A DNA stretch of 64,000 nt from Trichopria drosophilae (GCA_030407085.1 CM059584.1:94806001-94870000); one strand, 5' to 3'; positions 10,777 to 21,153 are shown, counted from the stretch's first letter. The notes: generated by a model not told the origin, from the letters alone. Translations and numbers: made by a program.

Positions 10777-11660
10777 CAGGGTGATCCAAAAGTCCCGGAA
10801 CACCAAAATATCTCATCGAGAGGACATCTTCTCGGAAAATGTTTCACACAAAAGTTTAAGGATTTTTCCCTGGCTATTTAATGGTACCATAGAATGTGAT
10901 CTTTAACATGACCTTGAAGGAACCCCGTTTCATTTTCTTAATGAAGTTATGAGGATCGTCCGGTATTGAGAGTGGTTAAATTCGTTTTGTTCAGTCGATG
11001 CTGTTACTGGACGACCTGCTCTAGGGAGATCCTTCACAGTACCGTAAACTTCGAAACAATTTATTGTTCTGCTAACAGTCGATTTAGGAATCAGTTCTTG
11101 TCCCGCTTTTGCCCTCTAATTTTAGAAATAGATTAATAAACTGTTTAAAAATAGAATACATACATATTACGCAACACTTGCGCAAAGTGAACTTGACCGC
11201 ACTAACAGCGACAGCGAGGACGAGTCACCAGGATAATAAATAAATAGCAGTTTCCATGTTAAAAAACAAACTTAACCATGGAATAGCCTTCAAGGTCAAG
11301 TTCTATGCTACCATTAAATAGCTCGGGAAAAATCCTGAAACTTTTGTCGGAAATATTTTCCCCGAAAATGACCTCTTACTGAGTTAATTCGCAGTTGCTG
11401 GAGTTTTAAGTGTGGCCTTGAAATGACCTTGCCGAAAAAAACGGCCATAGCACATTCGGACGTAAAATTTTGTGCTCTTTCCGAATCCGTGAAAAAATAG
11501 AAGTTTCCATTTCAAAAAATAAACTTGACCTTGGAATAACCTTCAAGGTCATATTGAAGGTCAAATTCTTTGGTACCATTAAATAGCCATGGAAAAATCC
11601 TTAAGCTTTTGTCTGAAACATTTTCCCCGAAAATGTCCTCTGGATGAGATATTTTACTTA
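10777..11660. mobile_element. Mariner-like TIR element inside LINE 3' UTR
   Basis: The left end reads TA|CAGGGTGATCCAAAAGTC, a Tc1/mariner-type terminus. An arm of about 85 bp (ATATCTCATCnAGAGGACAT ... TTTAATGGTACC) is repeated inverted near 11,565-11,655. The extreme 30 bp of the right end is missing. The interior holds a remnant transposase DNA-binding domain on the minus strand. A related right arm lies at 36,440-36,610. It is inserted between the LINE stop codon and its tail. Confidence 0.65.
10975..11112 (-). pseudogene. Remnant mariner/Tc1 transposase HTH domain
   Basis: The minus strand reads about 45 uninterrupted residues including IPKSTVSRTINCFEVYGTV and DLPRAGRPVTAST. This matches the second helix-turn-helix plus GRP linker of Tc1/mariner (IS630) transposases, which binds the element's TIR. 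No catalytic DDD/E part remains. It supports assigning the surrounding TIR element to this superfamily. Confidence 0.6.
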
Positions 11661-12300
11661 AAAATAATTAATACAAATTAAAATTAGTAATATTTACGCG
11701 AAGACTAGATTTAAATAAGCCTATACCTGCAATTGAAGTAAGAGAGACGGGTAATACATTCCACAGAGGTCTCAATCTAGTTATCGGAGAAAAGAAATGT
11801 AAGTTAGATACACTAATATCTTCCACAAGTGATAGTGCAGTTCTAAAATTATACAGATAGCATCTATGCGGAAAAAGATTTAATAATTCGGGGCATGAAA
11901 TGTTTTCATTCAGAATATTATAAGTTAACGTAATATCAGAGTATTGATGTAGCGTACGTATAGTCCAAAATTTATATTTCTTTAGTATTGGAGAATAATT
12001 ACGGTCAAAACGATGCATTGGCATTTTGGATCTAAATGCTAACTGTCGGAAGACTCTATGATTTACAGCTTCCAAGGCATTTTGGGAAACAAGGGTGTAC
12101 GGTGACCATATTTAAGATGCATACATTAATAATGGGATAACTATTGTCTTGTAAAGTAAATGTATGTTGAGGGATTCGTGAAATTTGAAGTAGATCTATT
12201 AATGAAACCGCGCATTCTCAAGACCTTGGAAACCGTTAGATCAATATGCTCTCTAAACGACAGATTAGATTCAAAGACTATGCCAAGATCTTTAATTTGA

Positions 12301-12651
12301 TTAAATGCTTTTAGAAATACCTGGAACAAATACCCTTTCTTCATCTACTCTTTTACCAATAACCTGCAATATTTCTTTATCGAGATCTTCGATAATTATC
12401 TTGTCCTCAACTGCCTTGGTCTTTTGGTCTGAGACAACTGGTATCGGTAATATACTAGTATTATCCATACTATCTGCAGAAAGCAGACTATTTGCATCAT
12501 TCGAAGATTGGATTTTATCAACGACTGGTGGTGGAGAAGCAATAGAGGTCTTTGATCGGCTTCGAGATCGTCTGTCACGATTTGTCGCCTTACTAGAAGA
12601 ACGACGACTTCTACACTCGAAATCTGAGCTTTTGTCCCTGCTTCCTATTAA
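12301..12651 (-). pseudogene. DIRS-like gag, Arg/Ser-rich ORF (partial)
   Basis: The frame starts with an RS-rich stretch (RSRRSSS, RDRRSRSRSK), followed by an acidic linker and LDKEILQVIGKRVDEERVF. That last segment matches the conserved block of a gag-like protein I associate with DIRS/tyrosine-recombinase retrotransposons of insects. Just upstream on the minus strand is tatgttttaatAG, which would work as a 3' splice site, so this may have been an exon. The LINE interrupts the frame at about 12,305. A small ATG-started frame at 12,990-12,787 may be its first exon; that is speculative. Confidence 0.45.
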
Positions 12652-12783
12652 AACATAACATTTAAGAAACAGGAACGAGGTTAGAGCCCAGTGATTATTC
12701 AAATAATTTGTTTATTGTAGTTTAAGCATAGGTTAGAACCTTTGTCATTCCGAGGGTTAGTGCCCTTTATAAAAAAGTATAGG

Positions 12784-12990
12784 TTAACTTTGCTTTCTTT
12801 CTGTCCTCCTCGAAACGAACTCGACTTTAGTCACGGCAGTCGCGCGCGCTTTCGTTCTCGACTCGCTTGGTTGAGTTGACTCCGAGGTCCACCGAGCTCC
12901 GCGAGCGGCTGCCAGATAGTCCATGTGTATTCCGTACGTCCTGAATAGTACACGCACATCTTTAAAGTGGGAAAAAGAACAGTTGGCCAT
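12784..12990 (-). CDS. Unrecognised 68-aa ORF upstream of DIRS-like gag
   Basis: An ATG in good context (ATATGGCC) opens a frame of 68 codons with a basic C-terminal half. I recognise no domain. Its position upstream of the gag-like exon on the same strand suggests a 5' exon or leader ORF of the DIRS-like element. A clean GT donor was not identified, so it may be unrelated. Confidence 0.2.
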   Translation of the reverse strand: MANCSFSHFKDVRVLFRTYGIHMDYLAAARGARWTSESTQPSESRTKARATAVTKVEFVSRRTERKQS

Positions 12991-13159
12991 ATTTAAATAT
13001 CAATATGTCGCGAACACGTAACACCAGCCAAAAAATTACAGTTTCTATATAATTGCTAAACGCTAAGTGATATTTTCACGAATCTAGCAACAATAAAATT
13101 TATTACATTCAACCATTCGCCTTAGCTTAATTTTATTAATAATTATTATAAGGAGTAGG

Positions 13160-13600
13160 TATTTCCACCACTTTAACGACGATATGTCTATTCGCGGGTC
13201 GGCTCTCGGGCGAAGAGGTACAGGCCAAAGACAGGAACGGCACAAGTTAGAACTAGGCAGATACACACACAACACCCACTTCAGAGATAGTCCCCCCTAC
13301 CCCAATATCGATACCACCAGTAGATTCGGCGGTCATATCATATCATATCTTTATCCGAAATAAGATCCATGATGTACCGACTACGGATAAGACGCTGACG
13401 GTACCGATAACTGCCTACGGCGGTCGGCATCGGTCCCAAATTCTTACCTTCGCCCTGCAAGGTTCCCTGGATATTCCAAACACTGGACGTAAGCAGAGCA
13501 AATTGCACGGACAGGATTCAAACTCGGGACCTTCGTGACGTTCAGTTTGTGCGAACTAAGCCAGACGCCTTGGCCTGTATGACCATCTCGCCGCTTTAAT
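13160..13600 (-). mobile_element. SINE-A copy 2 (minus strand)
   Basis: The reverse complement aligns by eye over its whole length with SINE-A copies 1 and 3: box B (GAGTTTGAATCC in this copy), the TGGAATATCC segment after the head, the GGTACC...CTACCGACG body and the tail with CCTGTACCTC. It is clearly more diverged than copies 1 and 3 and carries a short TCATA(TCATA)n expansion near 13,336-13,351. I could not define its target duplication. Confidence 0.75.
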
Positions 13601-13944
13601 AGAGGAAATGTATTTAATCGAGTTTGGAAAGAAGCGAATAAATTGTTATTATTAAAAAAAGGTTAAAAATAGGGGGTAATATATGTACTTCTTTGGATAT
13701 TTGAGGATTCATATTTTTTCTTAATTATCATCAAAGCTGTTAAATGTAGCCATTCCCGGCTGCCTCTCACTTGGGAACAACGGCTTTTATGGATCGGTTG
13801 CATAGTAACCTTTATATCAGCGCCAACGTCATGTGCGTGAAGTGCCGCGAGTATAATATCCGATTTAAGTCAGAAAATACAGATAAAAAAATAGAAAACT
13901 CCTCATCTAACGGTTCCTCAGACAAAGAAGAAATATTTTAGGGA

Positions 13945-14230
13945 CTTTGACAAGGCAGAAATAATTGTACAGAACGAAACTTTACCCAAAAAATCATTCG
14001 ATCGTTACTTGCTAGTTTATAATGACAAGACGAGAATAATTGTGTATTTTGAACAATTGAAAAAGAAACTGTCACCACCAACATTGTGGAGCATCCGGAG
14101 TATGTTACGGAAAACGTTGAATGCAAAGGACAATATTGACATTAGCAATTTTCTGAACCTGAAATGTGCAATTAAAATTAATGCTAAAGATTAGAAATCT
14201 AAAAAATCATTGGTTCTAGAATGGATCCAA
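13945..14230 (+). pseudogene. Crypton tyrosine-recombinase N-domain fragment
   Basis: The plus strand reads AEIIVQNETLPKKSFDRYL, then IVYFEQLKKKLSPPTLWSIR, SMLRKTL and NIDISNF. These match, in order, the N-terminal SAM-like core-binding domain of insect Crypton recombinases and parallel the better-preserved copy at 40,311-40,622 (LLVYFNQLSKDLTPSTIWSS, SMLKSTL). A deletion removes part of the first helix, and the catalytic domain is absent. Confidence 0.6.
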
Positions 14231-14570
14231 TGAAAGCTCGGGATCATGTTTATTTAATAATGAAGGTCATAACTTTCTACTTATTCGCCTTCAAAATTGT
14301 AATGTCACAAATGAAGAATTAGGCTGGAATGACAACCGCCGAGAGCACCCGCGATTCGGCGATCCACAGAGCCGCCTCGTGAAAGATGTTTCACTTCACC
14401 TCGCTAAGTCAGGTCCAGGAGGGGGTAGTTGAGATTAGTAACAGGAGCGCGCGAGCGGCCGGAGCCCCGGCAGTGCTATGGATCTGGAAAGATAGGCATG
14501 GCCGGTCGGGAGGGCGTATTTTGCCTGGAAGCTGCTGTACGACACTCGAGAAACGAGCAGTGCGGGTCGA

Positions 14571-14750
14571 CGCACGAGTCTTCCGACTCGTCCCGCCGAC
14601 GTTGCAATCAAGCTGGAGTACGAGCGTGCCCCGAAGAGGAGGTTTTCCAATTCGTAGCAGAGATATGAGGTATTCAGTTATGAGGAAGTAGGGGTGGAGT
14701 GAAAGAGAACGTCGCTGTTATAATTTAATGGTTCCGTTAATTGGTATCAT
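14571..14750 (-). repeat. Inverted diverged repeat, copy 1
   Basis: The reverse complement of this segment aligns over about 160 bp with 15,985-16,145, sharing TACCAATTAnCGGA, the run CCTCCTCTTCGGGGCACG and CGnGTCGGA. This copy directly follows the gypsy integrase remnant and could be the start of its 3' LTR or untranslated region. Confidence 0.6.
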
Positions 14751-15990
14751 AGGCACTTACACAACGTCGCGAGAGTACAAGTAAAATACCGATTCGATGC
14801 ATGCGTTCTAGAACTAAGGCTGTGGTTTCGTCAACCGTCGCACCCGTTGCGTCAACGTTGGACAGCTGTTCGCTGGCGCGCCTCGGCTCGCGGCTGAAGT
14901 TGAGAAACGCTGGGAAACCCCCTAAAGATAAATGCAAGGATTTCGTTACGAATTCCATTCCGTTGTCGGTGAGGAAAGTGTGCGGCGTTCCCCAACGGTT
15001 AATCAGCGCGTTCAGACATTTTGCAATTTTCAGTTCGTCCACTTGTAACAACGCAGAGCATTCTATGTATTTCTCTGTCATTCTCTGATTTCGAGGGTGG
15101 AAGATGACCCATTATGTCTAGGGATACCGTATGCGACGGTTCCGTAAATTTGCGTAGGAACATTAATCTTATTATTTAGGGAGGGGAATTATCCGGTTTC
15201 CACATTAGACACGTCGCGCCATTATTTATGTATCGCCTGGTATCTTCACGTATACCGGGCCAGAAGTAATTGTTAAGAAAGGCACGATAAGATTTATCAA
15301 TGCCTTGATGAGCGGATTGAGGCGTGTTTTGATAATTTTTGATCGTCGAAATGATTTCGGTTTCTTTCAGGACTTTTTTCCAAGCGTTGTTACCGTCAAT
15401 ACTCTGTTTAATTACATTTGATTTATAAATAATTAATATTTGAATTATATGTTGCTTATATATTATTTTTGCGGACGATATCGTCTGATAATGAATTAAA
15501 ATAAATAAAAATATTTATCATTCGAGTCTAATTTATATCTTTCCTTATATGTCGGATTAGCGCTCATCCATTCCACCACGATCTCGGTCCACGACACATT
15601 TTTAGCCAGGGGCGTCTTCCTAATGTCACGGGAGAATATCTGGTGCTTCATTAATCGAGCCATTCCGATGCTATTACATTATTCGCGGATTACTCCATTG
15701 CCCACCGGGCGAGCTTGCCACGAAGGTCTTCGATGTCCTGCAACCAGGCTAGACTAGATTTATCTGTGTAAACTCAAGGCCTTCAAGGTAGCAACGAAGC
15801 TTGCGCGCGGCAAATATCACTGCTAAACACTCCTTTTCGGTGGTAGTATAGTTTAGCTGGCACCACTCAAGGGTCTGCTTAAGTATCCATAAGTATCTCG
15901 AGCTCTTCGGTCCACTTCTATGGTATTTTAGGACTGGCTAACTTATTGAGCGGTCCTTGTACTCGTGCGACGATTCGGAAGTGCATATGG
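14735..15990 (-). pseudogene. Decayed Ty3/gypsy pol: RNase H to integrase
   Basis: Minus-strand blocks appear in the correct order. First is the RNase H motif TTEKECLAVIFAARKLR (about 15,800-15,860). Next is the integrase zinc-binding region with AHQGIDKSYRAFL and YFWPGIREDTRRYI (about 15,190-15,310). The integrase core follows with SLDIMGHLPP (about 15,090-15,120, first catalytic D) and LTDNGMEFV (about 14,935-14,965, second D). Multiple stops and frameshifts make it dead. RT, protease and LTRs are not recognisable. Whether it belongs to the same family as the gypsy copy at 40.6-44.4 kb cannot be told, because that copy lacks pol. Confidence 0.65.
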
Positions 15991-16145
15991 TACCAATTAG
16001 CGGATCCATTCAATTATAACAATAACTTTCTCTTCCACTCCATTCCTTCCTCCTCTTGACCGAATACCCCATTTCTCCGTTACAAATCGGAGAGCCTCCT
16101 CTTCGGGGCACGCTCGTCCTCCAACTTCATTGAAATGTCGGAGGG
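15985..16145 (+). repeat. Inverted diverged repeat, copy 2
   Basis: Partner of the repeat at 14,571-14,750, in opposite orientation and immediately 5' of the gypsy RNase H remnant. Together they bracket the pol fragment, which suggests either an inversion or insertion of a second, related element. Confidence 0.6.
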
Positions 16146-17422
16146 CCGAGTCGGATCTTGAATATGCTCGTTGATCGAAAGGAGAATATCCTGGTATACC
16201 TATTCTAGCTACTAACCCAGAAAACTACGAAGCGCAACCCTGGATTCGTCTGGATATGGAGCGCATACTGACGACGTTTAGGAGCCAAACCACTGACTTG
16301 CGGGGGGCTCCCACATGCCAGATTCTTGAGGGGAACCGTACAAATTGCCGTACAACTTTCTTCAGGAATAGCAAGCTGTAGCTTACATCGCCCCTAGAGA
16401 AAGTAGAAGCAGTCACAAAGCGCTAGCTGGACCAGTTCCAAGTAGATTGGAACACTTCCTGCTCGGAATACGAACGAATGGAGAGCAGCGTCGCAGTTCT
16501 CAAGCGCATTAAGAGGCTATTTACCTCAAACATAGCTGGGGTCTACCGAGCTCAAGTCGAACTGGGCGAGCTCCACCTTCGTCTTGAGGCTCCAAAGGGG
16601 TGCTTGATTGCAGTACGCCAGGAAACAACTTCCGTACAGGTAGCCCGCCATATTCCGGTAAATTTTGCCAAAGATGCGCATGTCCGAAGTTCTCGACCAA
16701 CGATTGCCCTTGGCCGCACTATGCGTAAAACCTGCTGAATGTTTCAGTTAAATCTCCCTGCCACAGAAGAGCACATTGCCGTTAATCGCAATAGCGACCG
16801 CCGACCGTTTAGAGCGGACAATTCGCCTAGAAAGCCATCAACTACTGACGATTTCGGAGCTACGCCAGCTCCACCTGGATTCAGCTACCTCCACGACTAC
16901 CCATGTAGCGTCCACGGTTCAGGCAACTTCTTCGCGCGACAATGGGGGATACATCCTCGACTATTAATTAGTTAATTAGAAAGTAATTAAATACGACTAC
17001 TATTTTGTTTTTGTCACGCTGTTTATTTTTGTATATTCTTAAATCCAGATTCACGACACGAGCACGTTCTAATTTCTGCATAATTAAGCGTTAAGTCAAA
17101 TTAAGTTAGGCTAAGATACAAGGTAGCAGCAAAAGTCTACCTAAGAATTTATGATTTAATTTTGTGGTATCACAATTTCTTAATATAATTTGTCAGTATT
17201 TACCTGAATCTCGAGAGAGTCTATGTTGCGTAGGGCTCGCATAAGGGAAGTTCAGCGAACATACCGCACTTCGGGGACGACAGCCGTCTAGACAGCGGGA
17301 ATGCGACGAACGGATTTGTCAGGTTAGATTTCCGCCTCTGCCCTTCCCTAACTGTCGCGCCTCCATCGTAGCAGGTACGCACGTTCCGTGTGCAGAGTGC
17401 GCCCGCGAGTCTTGCGCACCGT
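16146..17422. other. Semi-open but unrecognised region
   Basis: Plus-strand frames at 16,200-16,970 are nearly continuous (three or four stops) and codon-rich, but match no family I recognise. The frame change near 16,780 and its position next to gypsy pol suggest a decayed retroelement ORF. From 16,980 to 17,210 the sequence is AT-rich and featureless; 17,210-17,420 is GC-richer without a gene. Confidence 0.35.
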
Positions 17423-17436
17423 CAATACCAAACGAG

Positions 17437-17670
17437 TTTTTTTTTTTTTTTATATTATTTTACGTCGACTTTTGTGAACCCAGATGGGACTAAATCGCGA
17501 CGGGACCTACCGTTTATGAAGGTGGAATCCGAACCACCCGAGCTTTGGCGTTATTAGACACTTATAAACAAATATAGAGGTGTCCCGATGACAGATTGCA
17601 GAGGCCGGGATCGAACCAGGGTTTTCTGATTACGAAGCCGATACTCTACCAACTGAGCCACCGCCGCTCA
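17437..17670 (-). mobile_element. SINE-B (tRNA-derived SINE with poly(A))
   Basis: On the minus strand the head is an almost complete tRNA-like sequence: box A TGGCTCAGTTGG, an anticodon-loop-like TTCGTAA, and box B GGTTCGATCCC (about 17,598-17,669). A body of about 150 bp follows and ends in a poly(A) tail, seen as poly(T) at 17,437-17,450. Perfect direct repeats caataccaaacgag flank it (17,423-17,436 and 17,671-17,684). The anticodon would be CGU (Thr), but the anticodon stem is mispaired, so it is a SINE rather than a tRNA gene. Confidence 0.85.
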
Positions 17671-17689
17671 CAATACCAAACGAGTTTTT

Positions 17690-18180
17690 CGCATATTGTA
17701 CGACATTAAAAGTCTTCCCGCGGACTCAATTTTTTAATTTTACTTTTTAAAAAAGCCAGTTTATAAAAAAATTAAATTTTAATTGAAAGTGGTTGATTTA
17801 TGCCAAATCGCTTTATTTACAGATGAAATTAATAACAACATTACTTTTATAGTAAAAATTATAACACAATGCGGCTATGCAAAAAGCTGTATCTTAGACT
17901 ATCTTCCCAAATGTCCTACTCTCACCTCCGCGTGTGCTTATTAAAGCCGGTGGGCCCTGGACTCTTAGTAACCTTGCCAGAGATTGGGTAACCAATCCCA
18001 GTGGATGGCGAGGTAAGAGACAAACGAAAGAGGCATAACAACGGGGAGTAGGGCTACGCGACTGAGCCCGTACGCGGTGCTGAGAGAGATACTCCACATT
18101 ATGAATGCACGACACTCGTGTTTAGGAAAATTTGACAACGAAAATTTTGCCTAAATAACGAGAATTAGACAGAGCAAAAG
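17690..18180. other. Probable 5' flank/5' UTR of the RLE-type LINE
   Basis: After an AT-rich stretch to about 17,870, composition becomes mixed and continuous with the LINE coding region. No gene is recognised. The LINE 5' end is not defined. Confidence 0.3.
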
Positions 18181-18189
18181 CCTACTTCT

Positions 18190-21153
18190 GGATGCTCTTC
18201 CAGGTGACTGCGACCTGTGGCAAGTCAATTGTGCCGTTTACGAGGCTGCAAGTGATCTGGTGACTCCGCGGAATCTGACACAGATATCGGGGAGTTGGCA
18301 GATTACAAAACGCATGTCTCAATTGAACGGTAAGATTCGACTGACACGGAAACTCGCTTCCCGAATTCAGTGTGTGTGAACGACTATTTAACATCTGGCC
18401 GTTCATTTACGGCTAAAGTCAAGAAGTTCGCACAAGAACTGCGGACGTACTATCGCACACTGAACAAACTGAAGTTGATCAACATAAAGCAACGTTTAGC
18501 GGATAAAATTCGGTTTTGGCCGATGCCAAAAAGAGGCTGCAAAGACGGGAATAAGGAATTCGACAAAACTCAATATTTTGGACGAATCCTCGCCGGGCTG
18601 GGATGGAATTAACAACTATTGGCGGAAGAAGTTCACTTCTGTCCATGAACACCTATCCCGAATATTCACCTCTTATATAAATGGAGACCAACCCATTCCG
18701 CACTGGCTAGTGGAGGGCCGAACGACACTGATCCCAAAATCGGGAGACTTGTCCGATCCGAGAAACCATAGACCGATCACGTGTCTGAATACGTTATACA
18801 AATTGTTCACTAACATCTTGAACGAACGTATTGAGAGCTCCGTGAAATCGGTGTGGCAACGAATAGTAGAACAACGAGGCTGCAAAATGAGTGTATCCAG
18901 CTGCAAGGACAACTTGCTTATCGACAGGTGTGTTTGTCAGGACGCAGTCCAGTATAAGCGTAACCTGACGATAGCCTGGCTGGATTACATGAAAGCGTAT
19001 GACTCAACATCGCACGAGCTTATGAGCTTGTTGCTCAAACGCCTCCATGTCCCAAACATAGTGAGAATTGTAGAAGACCTGATGCCTCTTTGGAAAACAC
19101 GCTTTGTCATGACATCGGGCAAGCGTCGAACCATGTCTAGACTGGTTCAATTCCAGAGAGGTGTCTATCAGGGAGATTCTCTGAGTCCTCTGCTCTTCTG
19201 CATCTCACTATTGCCTCTATCCGTTGCTCTCCGGCAATCTCAAGGGTACATGTGTGGACCGCCTGGTGAACGTGTACATAAGATCACCCATCTTTTCTAT
19301 ATGGATGATCTTAAATTATATGCATCAGGCGAGGATCAATTACATCGATCTCTGAACATCGCCCTCACATACTCGAGAGATATCGGCATGGAATTCGGAT
19401 CGGACAAGTGGGAAGTCGTTCATTTGCACAGAGGAAGGGCAGGCTCCCATAACAACGATATGGAGCTCGTCAACGGAAATGTCATCCGCCACCTTAGCGC
19501 CGAAGAAGCCTACACATACCTGGGCGTACCTCAAAGGCATGTCCAGGATGTGCCGGCTGCTAAAACCACCATCATTAAGAAATACCAGCGCACTCTCCGT
19601 CAGATCTGGTCATCAGAATTGACTGGGAGAAATAAGGTGGCAGCCACGAATATGTTGGCCGTATCACCAGTGCTCTATTCATTTGGAGCACTGAAGTGGA
19701 ACGTTGACGAGCTAAGGGATCTTGACCGAAGCACACGGAAGATGATTTGTATGCAACGCAGTTTGCATCCAAGATCTTCCGTGGAACGACTGTATTTGCC
19801 CCTAAATATGGGAGGTCGTGGCCTTTTAAGCCTGGAGTGTATTCATGACCGATTGGTCCTCGAGACAGCTTGCGAAGTGATTAATCGAACGGAGGATCCC
19901 CTGATGATGCTAGTTCATCAGCATGAAATTCAGGGGAAGGGGGCGTTTTTATACAACGCGGCGGAACGAGCGGCGCGAAACCTCGGTCTGGTTTTCAACG
20001 TGGGACGTAGTGGTGCACAGGAGGCTGAATCAGTCATCAATCTGTGCCCAATGCGTCTCAGGGCTAACATACGGAAGGAACAACTCCGTATGTTGGAAGG
20101 AAGGCATATCGACAAGCCATTGCATGGACAATTCTTTCGAAATGTCCAACACCTTGGCTTGTCGGCAGAGATGACCTTCTCGTTCTTAAGATCAGCCGGA
20201 TTGAAATCCGAGACCGAGGCTTTTATCTTCGCATGCCAGGATGGGGTCATTAATACCTTAGCGTATCGCCAGAACGTCTTACACCAGGCGGTACAGAGTA
20301 CGCTTTGTAGATTGTGTAGATGTCATGCTGAGACACTAATGCAACTTTTGGCAGCATGCCCAATATATGCAGTTTCAGTATACATCGAACGTCACAATGC
20401 GGCTCTTCGAGTGCTGTATTACCATCTTCGCAGCACTTATGGTATTGATGCAACCCCAGTTTTGCCGTACGTCCCCACTGATATTGAATCCGTAGTCGAG
20501 AATGAGTTATGCCGAATATACTGGCATTACGCATTCCCGAAGAGGAGGCAAATATCAGCCAATAAGCCTGACATCGTCCTTGTTGACTTCGATGACGAAT
20601 CGATCTTCGTCATCGAGTTTTCTGCACCAGCAGAAACAAATATAGTCAGCAAAGAGGACGAAAAACGGATGAAATATCAGGAACTCCTGTTCGAGATTCG
20701 CAAGCTGTATCGAGGATTCAAAATCCAGCTGGTCGTGTTGATAATTGGAGTGCTGGGAGGAATGAGACCAACTTTCCTCCAAAACATCAAAAGCATTCCG
20801 GCCTGTCGAGAACATGCAAATCCCATCGCAGGCCGAATGCAGAAAGCAGTGTTGCTGGGATCTCTCCGTCTACTGAGGTCACACGAGATCCTGTAACCAC
20901 TTACCCGATGGTAGGGGGTGTGGTTACAGTTACAAAAGAAATGGCCTGGTGTAGTCTGCAGCGGAGGAGATGGATATCGGAGCCACATTTCTGCTGCAGA
21001 CTGCACAAGTGGATTATGGAGGGCCAAGGGAGGTTAGGATTTTAGTTGGTAAACCTTGCCCCGACACACGGGGGGTTAACCAACATCTTCAACCCCCAAC
21101 CCCCTATGGTGCCCAACGCATTTCCCCCCTCCGTGAAAAAAAAAAAAAAAAAA
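18190..21153 (+). mobile_element. RLE-type LINE (R4/Dong/R2-group) with poly(A) end
   Basis: A single-ORF LINE in which the reverse transcriptase is followed by a restriction-like endonuclease rather than preceded by an APE-type nuclease. The 3' UTR (20,897-21,135) includes GGTAGGGGGTGTGGTTACAG and ends in 18 A (21,136-21,153). The 5' limit and target duplication were not found. Placement in R4/Dong rather than R2, NeSL or Hero is tentative and based on motif style only. Confidence 0.7.
18578..20896 (+). CDS. LINE reverse transcriptase with C-terminal RLE endonuclease
   Basis: The long frame (about 772 codons, no internal stop) starts without an ATG. Upstream coding in another frame (about 18,370-18,600) shows that the true N-terminus was lost by a frameshift near 18,575. 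Domains in order: RT fingers with LIPKSGDLSDPRNHRPI; motif A WLDYMKAYDS (about residue 133); motif B YQGDSLSPLLF; catalytic YMDD (about residue 240); a thumb; a C-x2-C-x7-H-x4-C zinc knuckle (about residue 576); then the PD-(D/E)xK nuclease with KPDIVLVDFDD and FVIEFSAPAETN (about residue 664). In this class the nuclease nicks the target and RT primes there. Despite the N-terminal break, the catalytic residues look intact. Confidence 0.75.
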   Translation: MDESSPGWDGINNYWRKKFTSVHEHLSRIFTSYINGDQPIPHWLVEGRTTLIPKSGDLSDPRNHRPITCLNTLYKLFTNILNERIESSVKSVWQRIVEQRGCKMSVSSCKDNLLIDRCVCQDAVQYKRNLTIAWLDYMKAYDSTSHELMSLLLKRLHVPNIVRIVEDLMPLWKTRFVMTSGKRRTMSRLVQFQRGVYQGDSLSPLLFCISLLPLSVALRQSQGYMCGPPGERVHKITHLFYMDDLKLYASGEDQLHRSLNIALTYSRDIGMEFGSDKWEVVHLHRGRAGSHNNDMELVNGNVIRHLSAEEAYTYLGVPQRHVQDVPAAKTTIIKKYQRTLRQIWSSELTGRNKVAATNMLAVSPVLYSFGALKWNVDELRDLDRSTRKMICMQRSLHPRSSVERLYLPLNMGGRGLLSLECIHDRLVLETACEVINRTEDPLMMLVHQHEIQGKGAFLYNAAERAARNLGLVFNVGRSGAQEAESVINLCPMRLRANIRKEQLRMLEGRHIDKPLHGQFFRNVQHLGLSAEMTFSFLRSAGLKSETEAFIFACQDGVINTLAYRQNVLHQAVQSTLCRLCRCHAETLMQLLAACPIYAVSVYIERHNAALRVLYYHLRSTYGIDATPVLPYVPTDIESVVENELCRIYWHYAFPKRRQISANKPDIVLVDFDDESIFVIEFSAPAETNIVSKEDEKRMKYQELLFEIRKLYRGFKIQLVVLIIGVLGGMRPTFLQNIKSIPACREHANPIAGRMQKAVLLGSLRLLRSHEIL

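Larger units (their letters stand above)
10677..12310 (-). mobile_element. 5'-truncated LINE with (ATAA)n tail, split by mariner-like element
   Basis: On the minus strand, 12,344-12,141 and 12,075-11,668 encode the C-terminal part of a LINE reverse transcriptase in two frames (IKDLGIVFESNLSFREHID, then a segment ending RLRPLWNVLPVSL). The ORF stops at 11,668. The 3' UTR resumes at about 10,770 after the mariner-like insert, reads CTGTAAGGGCC and AGAGTCCCGATTAATG, and ends in (AAAT/ATAA)n at 10,677-10,702. The clade (Jockey, CR1 or RTE) is not resolved. Upstream domains are missing, consistent with 5' truncation into the DIRS-like element. Confidence 0.65.

Noticed and set aside
12305..12658. 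Plus-strand ORF of 117 codons
   Set aside because: It is antisense to the better-supported DIRS-like gag frame and has no family resemblance.
17598..17669. tRNA-Thr (CGU) gene on the minus strand
   Set aside because: Box A and B are good, but the anticodon stem is mispaired, and a body, poly(A) tail and perfect flanking repeats show that it is the head of a SINE.
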